This document shows positions 20,727 to 28,344 of a stretch of DNA of 64,000 nucleotides, in pieces. A program made the position numbers and the translations under genes. The notes under the pieces were generated by a model. It made no database searches. It saw only the letters and a program-made list of their open reading frames with translations, and had not been told where the DNA came from. Source of the DNA: Ignisphaera sp. (GTDB taxonomy: Archaea; Thermoproteota; Thermoprotei_A; Sulfolobales; Ignisphaeraceae); contig JANXEL010000033.1 in NCBI GenBank assembly GCA_025058535.1, positions 1 through 64,000 on the forward strand, given 5' to 3'. Position 1 is the stretch's first letter. Each line of letters opens with the position of its first letter.

Positions 20727-21406
20727 ATAATGCAATGGATTGGATAAACAACGTACAATTTTTTACGTATGTTGGTGTAATACTATCATCTATAGGCACC
20801 ACGCTTGCTCTATCCTTAGCAAGTTTCTCGATAGCTACAATAGTAGCGTTACTCCTTTCATTCATTGAGATCTTTGGTCCTAGACCTCTGGTAAAAGCTG
20901 TAGAGTGGTATGTAAAGATAGTTAGGGGGATACCACTAATACTTGCTCTGTTTATGTTCTACTATGGCTTGCCTAGAGTGGGATTTCCGTTACCACCACT
21001 ATATTCAGCTATAATGGGGATAGCGCTCGTCGATTCGGCCTACCAGGAACAGCTCTTTAAAGGGGCTATAGAGGGAGTGAGTGAAAGACAGGTTGAAGCT
21101 GCTTATGCAATAGGTTTAACACAGTGGGAGGTGTTCAGACACGTTATTTTACCACAGGCTTTCAGAATAGCTCTACCGGGGTGGATTAATGAATTCTCGA
21201 TGGTTCTCAAAGACTCTTCAATAGCATATGCAATAGGTGTTACAGAGATCTTTACACAGGCTGTGCATGTTGCGCATGTGATTGCGGACTATCTAAGGCC
21301 TCTGTTGATAGTTTCACTAATATATTTATGTATATGCTATCCACTGTCACAAATCTCAAGTAGGTTTCACAAAGGGCTTGTAGAGATGGGTATGATGGGA
21401 AGCTAG
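20723..21406 (+). CDS. Polar amino acid ABC transporter, permease 1
   Basis: HisM/GlnP-type inner membrane subunit with about five hydrophobic helices. The family's EAA loop is visible as EAAYAIGLTQWEVFRHVILPQAFRI beginning near residue 132, which contacts the ATPase. VRGIPLILALFMFYYGLP near 71 is also typical. TTG start overlapping the binding protein stop; ATG 20735 is an alternative. A second permease gene ends the operon, so the channel may be a heterodimer. Confidence 0.9.
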   Translation: MNNAMDWINNVQFFTYVGVILSSIGTTLALSLASFSIATIVALLLSFIEIFGPRPLVKAVEWYVKIVRGIPLILALFMFYYGLPRVGFPLPPLYSAIMGIALVDSAYQEQLFKGAIEGVSERQVEAAYAIGLTQWEVFRHVILPQAFRIALPGWINEFSMVLKDSSIAYAIGVTEIFTQAVHVAHVIADYLRPLLIVSLIYLCICYPLSQISSRFHKGLVEMGMMGS

Positions 21407-21416
21407 GTGAATCGCG

Positions 21417-22199
21417 GTGAAGGTTGATCTTCTGGTGGTTGAGGATCTCTGGAAATTCTATGGGAAGGAGGTCATTTTGAAGAATGTGAATTTTAATGTG
21501 GAGAAAGGTGAGACAAAGGTTATTATAGGTCCTTCAGGTGCTGGTAAATCAACGCTGTTAAGATGCATAAACCTTTTGGTGAGACCTGATAGAGGGAGAA
21601 TAGTTCTTGATGGTGATGTGATTACAGAGAGAAGAGATGTGCATAACATTAGAAGCCAGATAGGATTTGTTTTTCAGCACTTCAATCTATTCAACCATCT
21701 TACAGCTATTGACAATGTGCTGCTTGGTTTAATAAAGGTGAAGAGGCTATCCAGAGAAGATGCAATGAGAAAGGCAAAGGAGGCTCTGCTATCAGTTGGC
21801 ATTGCTGAAGATCTGTGGAGGAAATACCCAGCTCAACTATCAGGTGGGCAGCAGCAGCGTGTAGCGATTGCTAGAGCTATCGCAATGGATCCCAAGATAA
21901 TACTTTTTGATGAACCTACATCAGCTCTGGATCCTGAACTCATATGGGAGGTTCTAAATGTGATGGAGAAACTCTCAAGAAATGGTATGACCATGATTGT
22001 TGTTACCCACGAGCTGGGCTTTGCTATAAAGGTTGCTCATGAAGTGATGTTTATGGATGGGGGCACTATTATTGAGAAAGGATTGCCAGAGCAGATACTC
22101 CTGAACCCTAGGAGTGAAAGGGTTCGAAGATTTATGGAGAGAATGTGGTACCTATACTCAATGGATAGAAAGTTTTGGAGGTCTGAAAATGCTAAATAA
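21417..22199 (+). CDS. Polar amino acid ABC transporter, ATP-binding protein
   Basis: GlnQ/HisP-type ATPase that drives the importer. Walker A is GPSGAGKSTLLRC near residue 38, the Q-loop is FVFQHFNLFNHL near 84, the signature is LSGGQQQRVAIARA near 139, Walker B is ILFDEPTSALDPE near 163, and the switch His is VVTHELG near 197. 260 residues with all motifs intact. GTG 21417 with GGTGA ten bases upstream. The next permease starts within its last codons. Confidence 0.93.
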   Translation: MKVDLLVVEDLWKFYGKEVILKNVNFNVEKGETKVIIGPSGAGKSTLLRCINLLVRPDRGRIVLDGDVITERRDVHNIRSQIGFVFQHFNLFNHLTAIDNVLLGLIKVKRLSREDAMRKAKEALLSVGIAEDLWRKYPAQLSGGQQQRVAIARAIAMDPKIILFDEPTSALDPELIWEVLNVMEKLSRNGMTMIVVTHELGFAIKVAHEVMFMDGGTIIEKGLPEQILLNPRSERVRRFMERMWYLYSMDRKFWRSENAK

Positions 22200-22866
22200 C
22201 ATACTGTATATTTTATTCAACTATGGATCAGCACTAGAAGTAGGGCTTAGACACACAATTATAATTACAGTAACATCGTACTTCACTGGGTTGGTAGTGG
22301 GTCTTCTTATTGCGGTACTAAGGGTGTACGGTGGTAGATGGATCAGAGGTGTACTTGGTATATTAGTCGAGATAATACGAGGCACACCAATGATGGTTCA
22401 GCTGTTCTTTGTGTACTATGCACTTCCCGAGATAGGTCTACTCTTAAACCCCGTAGCAGCCTCGATTATAGCAATAGCGATCAACTCAGCTGTATACCAG
22501 TCAGAGTACATAAGAGCATCAATAAGTGCAATACCGTATTCCCAGTTTGAATCAGCCTTATCGATAGGATTGACTAAATCTAGAGCGGTATTGACAATCA
22601 TTCTGCCACAGGCCATCAGAGTGGCAACCCCAGCACTAGTTAACGAAGCTGTATATCTATTCAAGTATTCGTCCATTGCATATTTTGTGACAGCTCCCGA
22701 ACTTATGTATATAGGTAAATTTATAGGTAGCAGAACTTTTCTCTATGTAGAGATGTACATTGTATTAGCAGCTATATACGTTGCTACCTCTATAGTGTTG
22801 ACCGAGCTAGCAAAAGTTATAGAAAGGAGATATGTAATTCCAGGCCTTCTTAAAAGCAAAGCTTAG
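22189..22866 (+). CDS. Polar amino acid ABC transporter, permease 2
   Basis: Second HisM/GlnP-type permease, 225 residues from ATG 22189, which has GGAGGT seven bases upstream. The EAA-type loop reads SALSIGLTKSRAVLTIILPQ near 128, and IIRGTPMMVQLFFVYYALP near 58 is conserved. It overlaps the ATPase gene by 11 bases. It is divergent in sequence from permease 1, which suggests a HisQ/HisM-like pair instead of a recent duplication. Confidence 0.9.
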   Translation: MLNNILYILFNYGSALEVGLRHTIIITVTSYFTGLVVGLLIAVLRVYGGRWIRGVLGILVEIIRGTPMMVQLFFVYYALPEIGLLLNPVAASIIAIAINSAVYQSEYIRASISAIPYSQFESALSIGLTKSRAVLTIILPQAIRVATPALVNEAVYLFKYSSIAYFVTAPELMYIGKFIGSRTFLYVEMYIVLAAIYVATSIVLTELAKVIERRYVIPGLLKSKA

Positions 22867-23056
22867 AAAGTTGCAAAAAATACAGCAAACATGTGGCTGC
22901 AGATTACTCATGCTTACTAATAATGCATCCACATTCTACTCTATAAAGCATCTAAGTCATCACGCAGACATCTAAAACTCTATAGTGTGCTAGGTTTGTA
23001 ACTCTTCTAAGGTTTAAAATTCTAATACGGCTGTAGTATTTTGAGGTGCTAAGTAT

Positions 23057-23080
23057 ATGAGCGCAGGTGCATATCAATGA
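23057..23080 (+). other. Eight-codon leader frame ending on the amidohydrolase start
   Basis: ATG 23057 opens MSAGAYQ and stops at TGA 23078-23080, sharing ATGA with the next gene's ATG at 23077. It has a good ribosome binding site (GAGGTG at 23044). It could couple translation or be chance. Confidence 0.25.
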
Positions 23081-23934
23081 AAATTAGTGACGTTCATATA
23101 CACTCATCTGGTAGAGAGAGTCATGAATCAATAGAAAAGGCATTTGATGAAAGTGGCATTGAAAAAGCTGTTGTAATTTCATTCCATCCACACCTTTTAA
23201 AAGATACGTGGATTCCAATTAGCGTTGAAGAGTTTAGAGAATCGGTAGCTCATCTTTCTAGAATTCAGAGAATGTTGAGAGGCAGAGTTTACGGTTTTTC
23301 ATTTGTAGATCCACGTATGGTAGGAGAGGTGGTTGAGCTAGTTAAGATTGTAGAATGGGCTTTAACAGATCGGGAATTAGTAGGCGTTAAAATGATTCCA
23401 GCCGAATGGTATCCATACGATGAAAAACTCTATCCCCTCTATGAGAAGCTTGAGGACTTAGGTGCACCCATACTATTCCACTGTGGAATATCTTGGGGGT
23501 TTCCCGACTCATCTAGATTCTGCAGACCTGTCTACTTTGAGGCACTTATGAGATTTAGGAAGTTGAGGTTTGCCTTAGCTCATCTTTGCTGGCCTTGGAT
23601 AGATGAGGCCTTGGCTGTAGGAGGAAGATTTCTATATCCATATAAGTATGGCTACATAGCTTCAGCTCCATATAAGAGGCCACAAATTATTTTTGATATA
23701 TCTTCGGGGGCACCGCTTATGTGGAAGATAGACGCTTTGCAGAAGGCAGTTGCATATCTGGGAGCTGAGATGCTAATGTTTGGCTCAGACTGCTCTTCAG
23801 CAGACAATAAGCAGTGTCTTGATGACGCCATCAAAAGAGACTTCACAATTCTGAAGGGAATACTTGCAAGGACTGATTATGAGCTAGAGACCATATTTAG
23901 AAGAAACTTTGAGTGGTTTGTCGAAAATAAGTAG
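23077..23934 (+). CDS. Amidohydrolase-2 family metal-dependent hydrolase
   Basis: TIM-barrel hydrolase or decarboxylase of the amidohydrolase superfamily. Metal-ligand candidates are HIH at residues 7-9 (SDVHIHSSG), a His in ILFHCGIS near 137, a His in FALAHLCWPW near 169, and the late Asp in MFGSDCSS near 231. 285 residues, typical length. The substrate is not predictable; relatives include aminocarboxymuconate semialdehyde decarboxylase-like and lactonase-like enzymes. It stands alone between the amino acid transporter and archaemetzincin. ATG 23077 with AGGTGC nine bases upstream. Confidence 0.85.
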   Translation: MKISDVHIHSSGRESHESIEKAFDESGIEKAVVISFHPHLLKDTWIPISVEEFRESVAHLSRIQRMLRGRVYGFSFVDPRMVGEVVELVKIVEWALTDRELVGVKMIPAEWYPYDEKLYPLYEKLEDLGAPILFHCGISWGFPDSSRFCRPVYFEALMRFRKLRFALAHLCWPWIDEALAVGGRFLYPYKYGYIASAPYKRPQIIFDISSGAPLMWKIDALQKAVAYLGAEMLMFGSDCSSADNKQCLDDAIKRDFTILKGILARTDYELETIFRRNFEWFVENK

Positions 23935-24090
23935 GCTAAAAATTGGAAGCTTTACAGTAATAAAGAGCTTGCATAGTGAGCCTTTGAATCATAAGCAGTT
24001 ATACAGATTAACGATCACCCCTAATTAGAAAACCACAATTAAACACTCTACGGAGATGTAGAGCAATAAGATGCAATTTGGTGGTATATA

Positions 24091-24633
24091 ATGCTAATAC
24101 AGCTCTTTAGGACAAGGAACGTTGATGAAAGAATACTAGAGGATGTAGCACTCAGCTTACACAGCATCTTTATGGCTGAAGTCGAGATCCAAAATTACTA
24201 TATAGAACTTCCTGACAATATATTTGACAGCGAGAGAATGCAGTACCTAGCAGATGCTGTGATCTACCATGTATACAAATACAAAAGCCTTGCAGCAGTA
24301 GCAATAGTACTGGTGGGGTTTGATGCATATATAAAGGGGCTAAACTTTGTCTTTGGACTTGCAATACCCCATTTGAAAACAGCGGCAGTGTTTCTGCCTA
24401 GGCTAGCAGCAGTCACCCAAGCTGCACTTTTCCCAGAGAGGATTAGAAAGGAGGTTGTGCATGAGTTAGGCCATATACTAGGATTGAAGCATTGTTCAAG
24501 AATTAACTGTGTTATGAGTTTTAGCAATAGCGTCACTGATATTGATCGAAAGACTGTAAAGTTCTGCCACAAGTGTGGAAAGATCTTGGAGAGCAAGGGC
24601 TACAGAATTAGCAGAGAATTCCTCCTCCTGTAA
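24091..24633 (+). CDS. amzA: Archaemetzincin zinc protease
   Basis: Small metalloprotease of the archaemetzincin family. The extended zinc motif HELGHILGLKHC near residue 125 is followed by the Met-turn CVMSFSNS near 144 and a CHKCGK pair near 163 that with nearby Cys residues forms the family's second structural zinc site. 180 residues, complete. No signal peptide, so it is likely cytoplasmic. Physiological substrates of this family are not known. ATG 24091 after a weak ribosome binding site. Confidence 0.92.
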   Translation: MLIQLFRTRNVDERILEDVALSLHSIFMAEVEIQNYYIELPDNIFDSERMQYLADAVIYHVYKYKSLAAVAIVLVGFDAYIKGLNFVFGLAIPHLKTAAVFLPRLAAVTQAALFPERIRKEVVHELGHILGLKHCSRINCVMSFSNSVTDIDRKTVKFCHKCGKILESKGYRISREFLLL

Positions 24634-24648
24634 CGATGTGAACTAGAA

Positions 24649-24801
24649 GGGTTTAGCCCCACAGGATGTATACAGGATAAGTCGGTGACTGGTAAGCCTA
24701 GGGAATATCGGCCTAAGGGCTTTATCACCCTTAGGTTCTATATCCCCCGGCCTACCAGGGTTCTCCGACTTATTCTGCATACATCCTGTGAGTTTGGCCC
24801 C
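24649..24801 (-). ncRNA. Rod-like 153-nt hairpin, candidate structured RNA
   Basis: A long interrupted inverted repeat fills this stretch. CACAGGATGTAT at 24660 pairs with ATACATCCTGTG ending at 24790, and the helix runs on through GGATAAGTCGG to make about 26 pairs with one mismatch. Inside are CTGGTAAGCC/GGCCTACCAG (one mismatch) and CCTAAGGG/CCCTTAGG around an apical loop ctttatca. It is more GC-rich than its flanks. A TATA element (ctatatatag, 24806-24815) would start minus-strand transcription almost exactly at the helix foot. I see no SRP, RNase P, tRNA or 5S signatures. A mobile miniature element is the main alternative. Confidence 0.5.
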
Positions 24802-24805
24802 CAGC

Positions 24806-24815
24806 TCTATATATA
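24806..24815 (-). promoter_or_regulatory. TATA box next to the 24.7-kb hairpin
   Basis: The symmetric element ctatatatag predicts a minus-strand start near 24785-24790, the outer end of the hairpin. Being palindromic it could also fire rightward. Confidence 0.4.
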
Positions 24816-25023
24816 GCGTAGGCAGAGCCTTAATTATAGTGAGATACATAGTTTTCTTTTCTATCAATATAGATATTTTGATGTGCTATGTTCATTTATT
24901 TTATGATGGTATTACCAGCTGTATGTTTTTAAATATATTTATTAATCATTTAATTGGTTTAAGTATTATCTAACTATGTGTATTATATTCTCCCAGTCCC
25001 TTTTAATGAGATTAAGGTGTTGA
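24816..25023. other. AT-rich intergenic stretch
   Basis: Between the hairpin element and the nuclease-like gene I see AT-rich sequence with no supported gene. Confidence 0.5.
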
Positions 25024-25437
25024 ATGCTGTGTAGTGAAACTCTAATCGTTGAGAAGCTTGCTAAGAAGCTTCTCGTTCTAGGATACGATGTATATAGCAA
25101 TTTTAGATTCATGGGATTAGAGTTTGATGTTATGGCAGTAGAGCTTTCTAAAGAATTTTGGCGACCACTTGTACACATATTTGAGGTTAAGGTGAGGGCT
25201 AAACCTAAAATAGTTGATCAAATTGAGAAGAGATTAGGAATGGCTGATTATTTATACATAGTTGTTCCATACGGGCTCTATCCATGGATTTTAAGAAAGA
25301 TTAATAATTTAACTGGGGTTATAATATATAAGGATGACGATCTGTATGTGTTTAAGACTCCTGTCTTTATAGGTAATGGTTATAGAATTCTGATGCGGAT
25401 GCGCTACTTTAAGGAGCAGACCCGGTATACGGATTAG
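25024..25437 (+). CDS. PD-(D/E)XK nuclease-like small protein
   Basis: A 137-residue protein with the pattern of a stripped-down restriction-endonuclease fold: helix VEKLAKKLLVLGYDVYS, strand with Asp (GLEFDVMAVE), then IFEVKVRAK, giving D...E-x-K, and a later strand YIVVPYG. Resembles archaeal Holliday-resolvase-like or MmcB-like repair nucleases in arrangement only. No recognisable partner gene. ATG 25024 preceded by AAGGTG. Confidence is good that it is a gene and moderate for the fold. Confidence 0.65.
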   Translation: MLCSETLIVEKLAKKLLVLGYDVYSNFRFMGLEFDVMAVELSKEFWRPLVHIFEVKVRAKPKIVDQIEKRLGMADYLYIVVPYGLYPWILRKINNLTGVIIYKDDDLYVFKTPVFIGNGYRILMRMRYFKEQTRYTD

Positions 25438-25447
25438 GGAATTATAA

Positions 25448-25457
25448 GAGATTTATA
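25448..25457 (+). promoter_or_regulatory. TATA box of C/D box sRNA 1
   Basis: The element agatttatac is centred about 26 bases before the expected 5' end of the sRNA at 25479. Confidence 0.4.
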
Positions 25458-25478
25458 CCTTGCGAGATATTCTGTATT

Positions 25479-25542
25479 GCGATGATGAGTGACTCCAATG
25501 CATGATTGTGCAGAGATGATATGCTCCAACCCATGCTGACTC
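25479..25542 (+). ncRNA. C/D box sRNA 1
   Basis: Archaeal 2'-O-methylation guide candidate. Box C ATGATGA at 25482-25488 and box D CTGA at 25536-25539 bound a 58-nt core. The internal C' is probably GATGATA near 25514, and D' is weak (CAGA or absent). The guide before D is ctccaacccatg. A TATA element is correctly placed. It lies downstream of the nuclease-like gene on the same strand. The weak D' lowers confidence. Confidence 0.6.
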
Positions 25543-25582
25543 CGATCCACATCAATGTGGCAGTGCAATTATATTGATTATA

Positions 25583-25593
25583 GTTTATATACT
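25583..25593 (+). promoter_or_regulatory. TATA box ahead of GC-rich element
   Basis: gtttatatact is centred 26 bases before the GC-rich hairpin begins (about 25614), as expected for an RNA start at the hairpin foot. Confidence 0.45.
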
Positions 25594-25613
25594 TGCAGAG
25601 GAAAAGTTCTAAA

Positions 25614-25690
25614 TAGCCCGGTTGCCCGTGCAAATAAACCCCGTCGTCTCGGGGCTGCATGTACACGGGGCGGGTCACCCCCGGATCACC
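25614..25690 (+). ncRNA. GC-rich hairpin, candidate ncRNA
   Basis: This stretch is far richer in G+C than its surroundings, as structured RNAs are in AT-rich thermophiles. CCCG at 25617 pairs with CGGG at 25671, GCCCGTG-type stem 25625-25630 pairs with 25664-25669, and the apical stem CCCCG/CGGGG (25639-25643 with 25650-25654) closes a six-base loop. The bases between the stems (8 and 9 unpaired) resemble an H/ACA pseudouridylation pocket, but I see no ACA box at the expected spot. It lies between two convergent genes and its end overlaps the stop of the minus-strand gene. A dual terminator is an alternative. Confidence 0.45.
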
Positions 25691-26513
25691 TCCTCTCTTC
25701 ACTGCATATTTCTATTATATCACCATCACTGACGCTCAACAGTTTTTCTGCAGAACCCATATTTACAGCTAGCTCTGCTAGCTGTAAACTATTTTCATAA
25801 AGTACAAGCTCTCCAGGCATTCCCTTTGAAAATACTTCTAGAATCTTAGATTTTACCGTAGCACCGCTTGCATGCACATACACCTCATCTCCTACACCTG
25901 CATTAAGAGCGATTATGACATCTGTAAAGTTTTGGGAGAGCATTATGTTGCCGAATTTATCTATATGTACTACCTTTAGTTTTACGCAGCCATTTTTTCT
26001 CTCCATGAAAAACCCTATATCTATGTCAATTAACCCATCCATACTTATTTCCTTTCCAACATGAGAGGGATCTAAGCCACACGCAATTCTAGCTGCTATT
26101 GGTGCAAACACATCCCTTCCATGGAATGATCTTGAGACTGGCTTTCTAAAGTAGATATCATTCTCTATTAGATGCACCTTTTCAATTCCATCATGTTTTG
26201 CAGCTGGCATTAAGATACCGTTGTCAGGACCTATGAAGTAGTACCTCCTCGACACTACAAGGAGGGCCTTTCTACCGCTCCCCACACCTGGGTCAACAAC
26301 AACCAGAAATATTGTTCCTGCTGGAAAGTATCTGTAAGCGGCGTATAGAGTAAAAGCAGCTTGATGCAGATTGAAACTCCTTACAGAATGAGTCACATCA
26401 ACAATCCTTACATCTCTGCAGGTATCTAGAATAACCCCCTTCATAGCGGCCACATAGTAGTCTTCGTACCCGAAATCCGTTAACACAGCTACAACTCCAC
26501 AAGGTTTTTCCAT
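25686..26513 (-). CDS. SAM hydroxide adenosyltransferase (DUF62)
   Basis: Member of the fluorinase/chlorinase superfamily that hydrolyses S-adenosylmethionine to adenosine and methionine. The family Asp-Arg-His set is visible: Asp in VLTDFG near residue 13, Arg in DPGVGSGRKALL, and His in SFHGRDVFAPIAA. The N-terminal domain binds SAM and the C-terminal beta-barrel domain is complete. About 275 residues. I prefer ATG 26513 (MEKPCG) over GTG 26525, which overlaps the ribosome binding site GGTGTC. Cellular role is unsettled for the family. Confidence 0.9.
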   Translation of the reverse strand: MEKPCGVVAVLTDFGYEDYYVAAMKGVILDTCRDVRIVDVTHSVRSFNLHQAAFTLYAAYRYFPAGTIFLVVVDPGVGSGRKALLVVSRRYYFIGPDNGILMPAAKHDGIEKVHLIENDIYFRKPVSRSFHGRDVFAPIAARIACGLDPSHVGKEISMDGLIDIDIGFFMERKNGCVKLKVVHIDKFGNIMLSQNFTDVIIALNAGVGDEVYVHASGATVKSKILEVFSKGMPGELVLYENSLQLAELAVNMGSAEKLLSVSDGDIIEICSEERR

Positions 26514-26683
26514 ACCCAGAGACACCGTAGCGAGTGGGGCACTGCAAGATAAAAATTTTGAATAGAAGCTCAGTATTGAAAAGCAATAGTATTCACATCA
26601 GCTACACCCTCGGTAAAGGTGAAGAGCATTGTCAGCTAAGGGATGCCGTGAGAATTCTTTTGATCTACAGAGTAGGCTTCTAG

Positions 26684-26738
26684 CCATCAGTTGGGGAGTT
26701 TAAATCATCCATCATACCGTCTTGAATTCATCACCAGC
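26684..26738 (-). ncRNA. Possible C/D box sRNA on the minus strand
   Basis: Read on the minus strand, box C GTGATGA (26734-26728) and box D CTGA (26690-26687) frame 48 bases. Between them ATGA can serve as a degenerate D' and ATGATTT as C', giving guides attcaagacggt and aaactccccaa of normal length. A TATA-like element (aacctataaaag, minus strand, 26777-26787) lies somewhat far upstream. The imperfect internal boxes make this weaker than the others. Confidence 0.4.
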
Positions 26739-26811
26739 CAGCAGGTTCTGTTGAGGTTTGATTAGCACTAATAATCCCTTTTATAGGTTACCCTATTCAT
26801 TGAGAGGAGGT

Positions 26812-26868
26812 CTTGCATGATGATGAAGAGGCTCTGATGCTCATGATGATCGTATCCTCTCACTGAAT
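26812..26868 (+). ncRNA. C/D box sRNA 2
   Basis: Textbook archaeal C/D box sRNA: C ATGATGA (26817), guide tgaagaggct, D' CTGA (26834), 5-base spacer, C' ATGATGA (26843), guide tcgtatcctctca, D CTGA (26863-26866). A TATA box (cttttatagg, centred near 26783) sits 26 bases before the expected start. Its 3' end overlaps the stop codon of the convergent SpoIIM-like gene. Confidence 0.85.
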
Positions 26869-27462
26869 AAAGGTTATTAATACCGTTTCAACAATTGCAG
26901 CTGTCAGCAGCATTATGTGAGATACCAGTACAGTAAGAATAAAATTGTATAGAAGAGTTCTATCTATTCTTCTGCTTAGAAAGCTCAGCGTCAGCTTGAG
27001 TGATGCTATGATGGATAGGGAGTACGAGTATAGCTCAAGGTATGTATGGGGCATGAGCATTAACGATACTATGCTTAACTGCCTCGGAATTCCTGTAGCT
27101 ATTTCAAGGTTGACAGCAGATATATTGAGAGCCCAGGCGGTTGTGATCATCGTTGACATGTATACAACTACGTTTATAAAGAATGGTAGAGCGAATAGAA
27201 TATTGATGAGGGCATTTCTCGTGAAGATAATATAGATTCTTTCAATAAATGACGTGTTTGTTAGAGCTACTGATACACTTCTTATCTCATCTTCTATAGC
27301 ACCTCTGAGATTCTCCGGAGGCTCTACGTACACTGCTACAGATACTAGTAGAGCCAGTGATAATATTAATATAGCTAGGGCTAGCGGAAGATAGTTAACA
27401 AATTGATTCAGCCAAGAGCTGAAGATGCTACCCACAGCATGCACCAGGTGTATACGGAACAC
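26860..27462 (-). CDS. SpoIIM/DUF95-like membrane protein
   Basis: A 200-residue integral membrane protein with about five hydrophobic segments. The central FTRNALINILFALPFFIN and later MPHTYLELYSYSLSI correspond to the conserved RN-x-x and PHG-x-x-E patterns of the SpoIIM (DUF95) family, found widely in archaea outside sporulation. Function unknown; relatives are often linked to membrane or vesicle processes. It is divergent from the small gene at 27502 and convergent with C/D sRNA 2, which overlaps its stop. Confidence 0.7.
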   Translation of the reverse strand: MFRIHLVHAVGSIFSSWLNQFVNYLPLALAILILSLALLVSVAVYVEPPENLRGAIEDEIRSVSVALTNTSFIERIYIIFTRNALINILFALPFFINVVVYMSTMITTAWALNISAVNLEIATGIPRQLSIVSLMLMPHTYLELYSYSLSIIASLKLTLSFLSRRIDRTLLYNFILTVLVSHIMLLTAAIVETVLITFIQ

Positions 27463-27501
27463 TATTTAAACGGAATTTAAACCTTTAATTCAACAAGGAA
27501 G

Positions 27502-27846
27502 GTGATATGGGGTCTGAAGCCCAATTACACAGATAACTTCACTAGGCTAATGAAATATGTAAATTTTTGTATAAATTATGTAGAGCAAAATGCTCCTAAT
27601 CAGGTTAGCGAGAGAAGCTTTCATTATATAGTGCGCTATTTAGTCGTAGTGATTTCAAAGCTTATAGAAGCCATCAATCTAGCTATAGAAGTTAATAGAA
27701 GGTGTCAAGATATTAGCACACTTATTGAGATGGGTAGAGCCTTCCTACAGGCTAGGTACAGCTATGCTGACACCGAAACGGTGTACACCATTCTAAAGAA
27801 GCTATGCCCTTGCATAAGAGAGACAATTCTGGAATTGAGTGATTAG
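27502..27846 (+). CDS. Small helical hypothetical protein
   Basis: A 114-residue, mostly alpha-helical protein I do not recognise. Three Cys residues cluster in the middle and C-terminus (NRRCQD, KLCPCIRE). No membrane segment. GTG start at 27502 lies inside a GGTGAT ribosome-binding-like sequence, so the true start could be ATG 27550 (MKYVNF). It is convergent with the NAC gene and divergent from the SpoIIM-like gene. Confidence 0.55.
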   Translation: MIWGLKPNYTDNFTRLMKYVNFCINYVEQNAPNQVSERSFHYIVRYLVVVISKLIEAINLAIEVNRRCQDISTLIEMGRAFLQARYSYADTETVYTILKKLCPCIRETILELSD

Positions 27847-27882
27847 GTGATGATGATGAAGATGCAATACGGTTCTCTGCAT

Positions 27883-28260
27883 CTATTGCTTCTTTTCGCT
27901 CTGCAGCATCTCAATAGCCTTAGCGATATCCCCTCCAGCTCTAATTAAAGCCTCTTTGGCAGCATCATAGCTCACACCAACGAATTCAGCAATGAATGAT
28001 ACATCCTCATCCTTAACGCTCAAAGATTGCTTTGCAGTATTTACATCCTCCGATTCTTCCTTAACAGACTTGGGCACTATGTAGAAGATCTTTTGTGAGG
28101 CGAATTCGAATGACATCACATCCGGGCGCTCAAGTACAAGTCTTTTACCCCCTAACTTTATCACGACTTCATCTACATTCTCAAGCTGTTCTATTTTCAT
28201 ACCCATCTTTTTCAACTGCTTTAATTGCTTCTGCAATTCACGAGGATTTATAGGGAACAT
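27883..28260 (-). CDS. nac: Nascent polypeptide-associated complex protein
   Basis: Archaeal alpha-NAC homolog that binds emerging chains at the ribosome as a homodimer. The N-terminus is a basic helical ribosome-binding segment (LQKQLKQLKKMGMK), the NAC beta-barrel covers about residues 25-65 (VDEVVIKLGGKRLVLERP), and a UBA domain lies at the C-terminus (EFVGVSYDAAKEALIRAGG, about residues 88-118). 125 residues, complete. ATG 28260. Divergent from the beta-CASP nuclease gene. Confidence 0.93.
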   Translation of the reverse strand: MFPINPRELQKQLKQLKKMGMKIEQLENVDEVVIKLGGKRLVLERPDVMSFEFASQKIFYIVPKSVKEESEDVNTAKQSLSVKDEDVSFIAEFVGVSYDAAKEALIRAGGDIAKAIEMLQSEKKQ

Positions 28261-28344
28261 ATTTTCTCACTATAGATAAGCCTTTAACGGCAGAATCTAT
28301 AGTAGTGTGCAGGTAGAATATAAGTGATAGTGGTTGAAGGATAG

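Noticed and set aside
24649-24801. Reading the long hairpin as SRP RNA or RNase P RNA
   Set aside because: It is too short for crenarchaeal SRP RNA and lacks the S-domain GNAR/AGCA bulge and the RNase P conserved blocks.
25681-25692. ggatcacctcct, like the 3' end of 16S rRNA
   Set aside because: It is the reverse complement of the last codons of the minus-strand gene (GGAGGTGA including the stop); no other rRNA sequence is present.
25442-25702. An 86-codon minus-strand frame downstream of the SAM-hydroxide adenosyltransferase
   Set aside because: It runs through both the GC-rich hairpin and the C/D sRNA region and its residues look random; the RNA reading is better.
27848-27882. gatgatgatgaagatg repeat after the 27.5-kb gene
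   Set aside because: Resembles box C but no D box follows; it is a short GAT repeat at a gene end.
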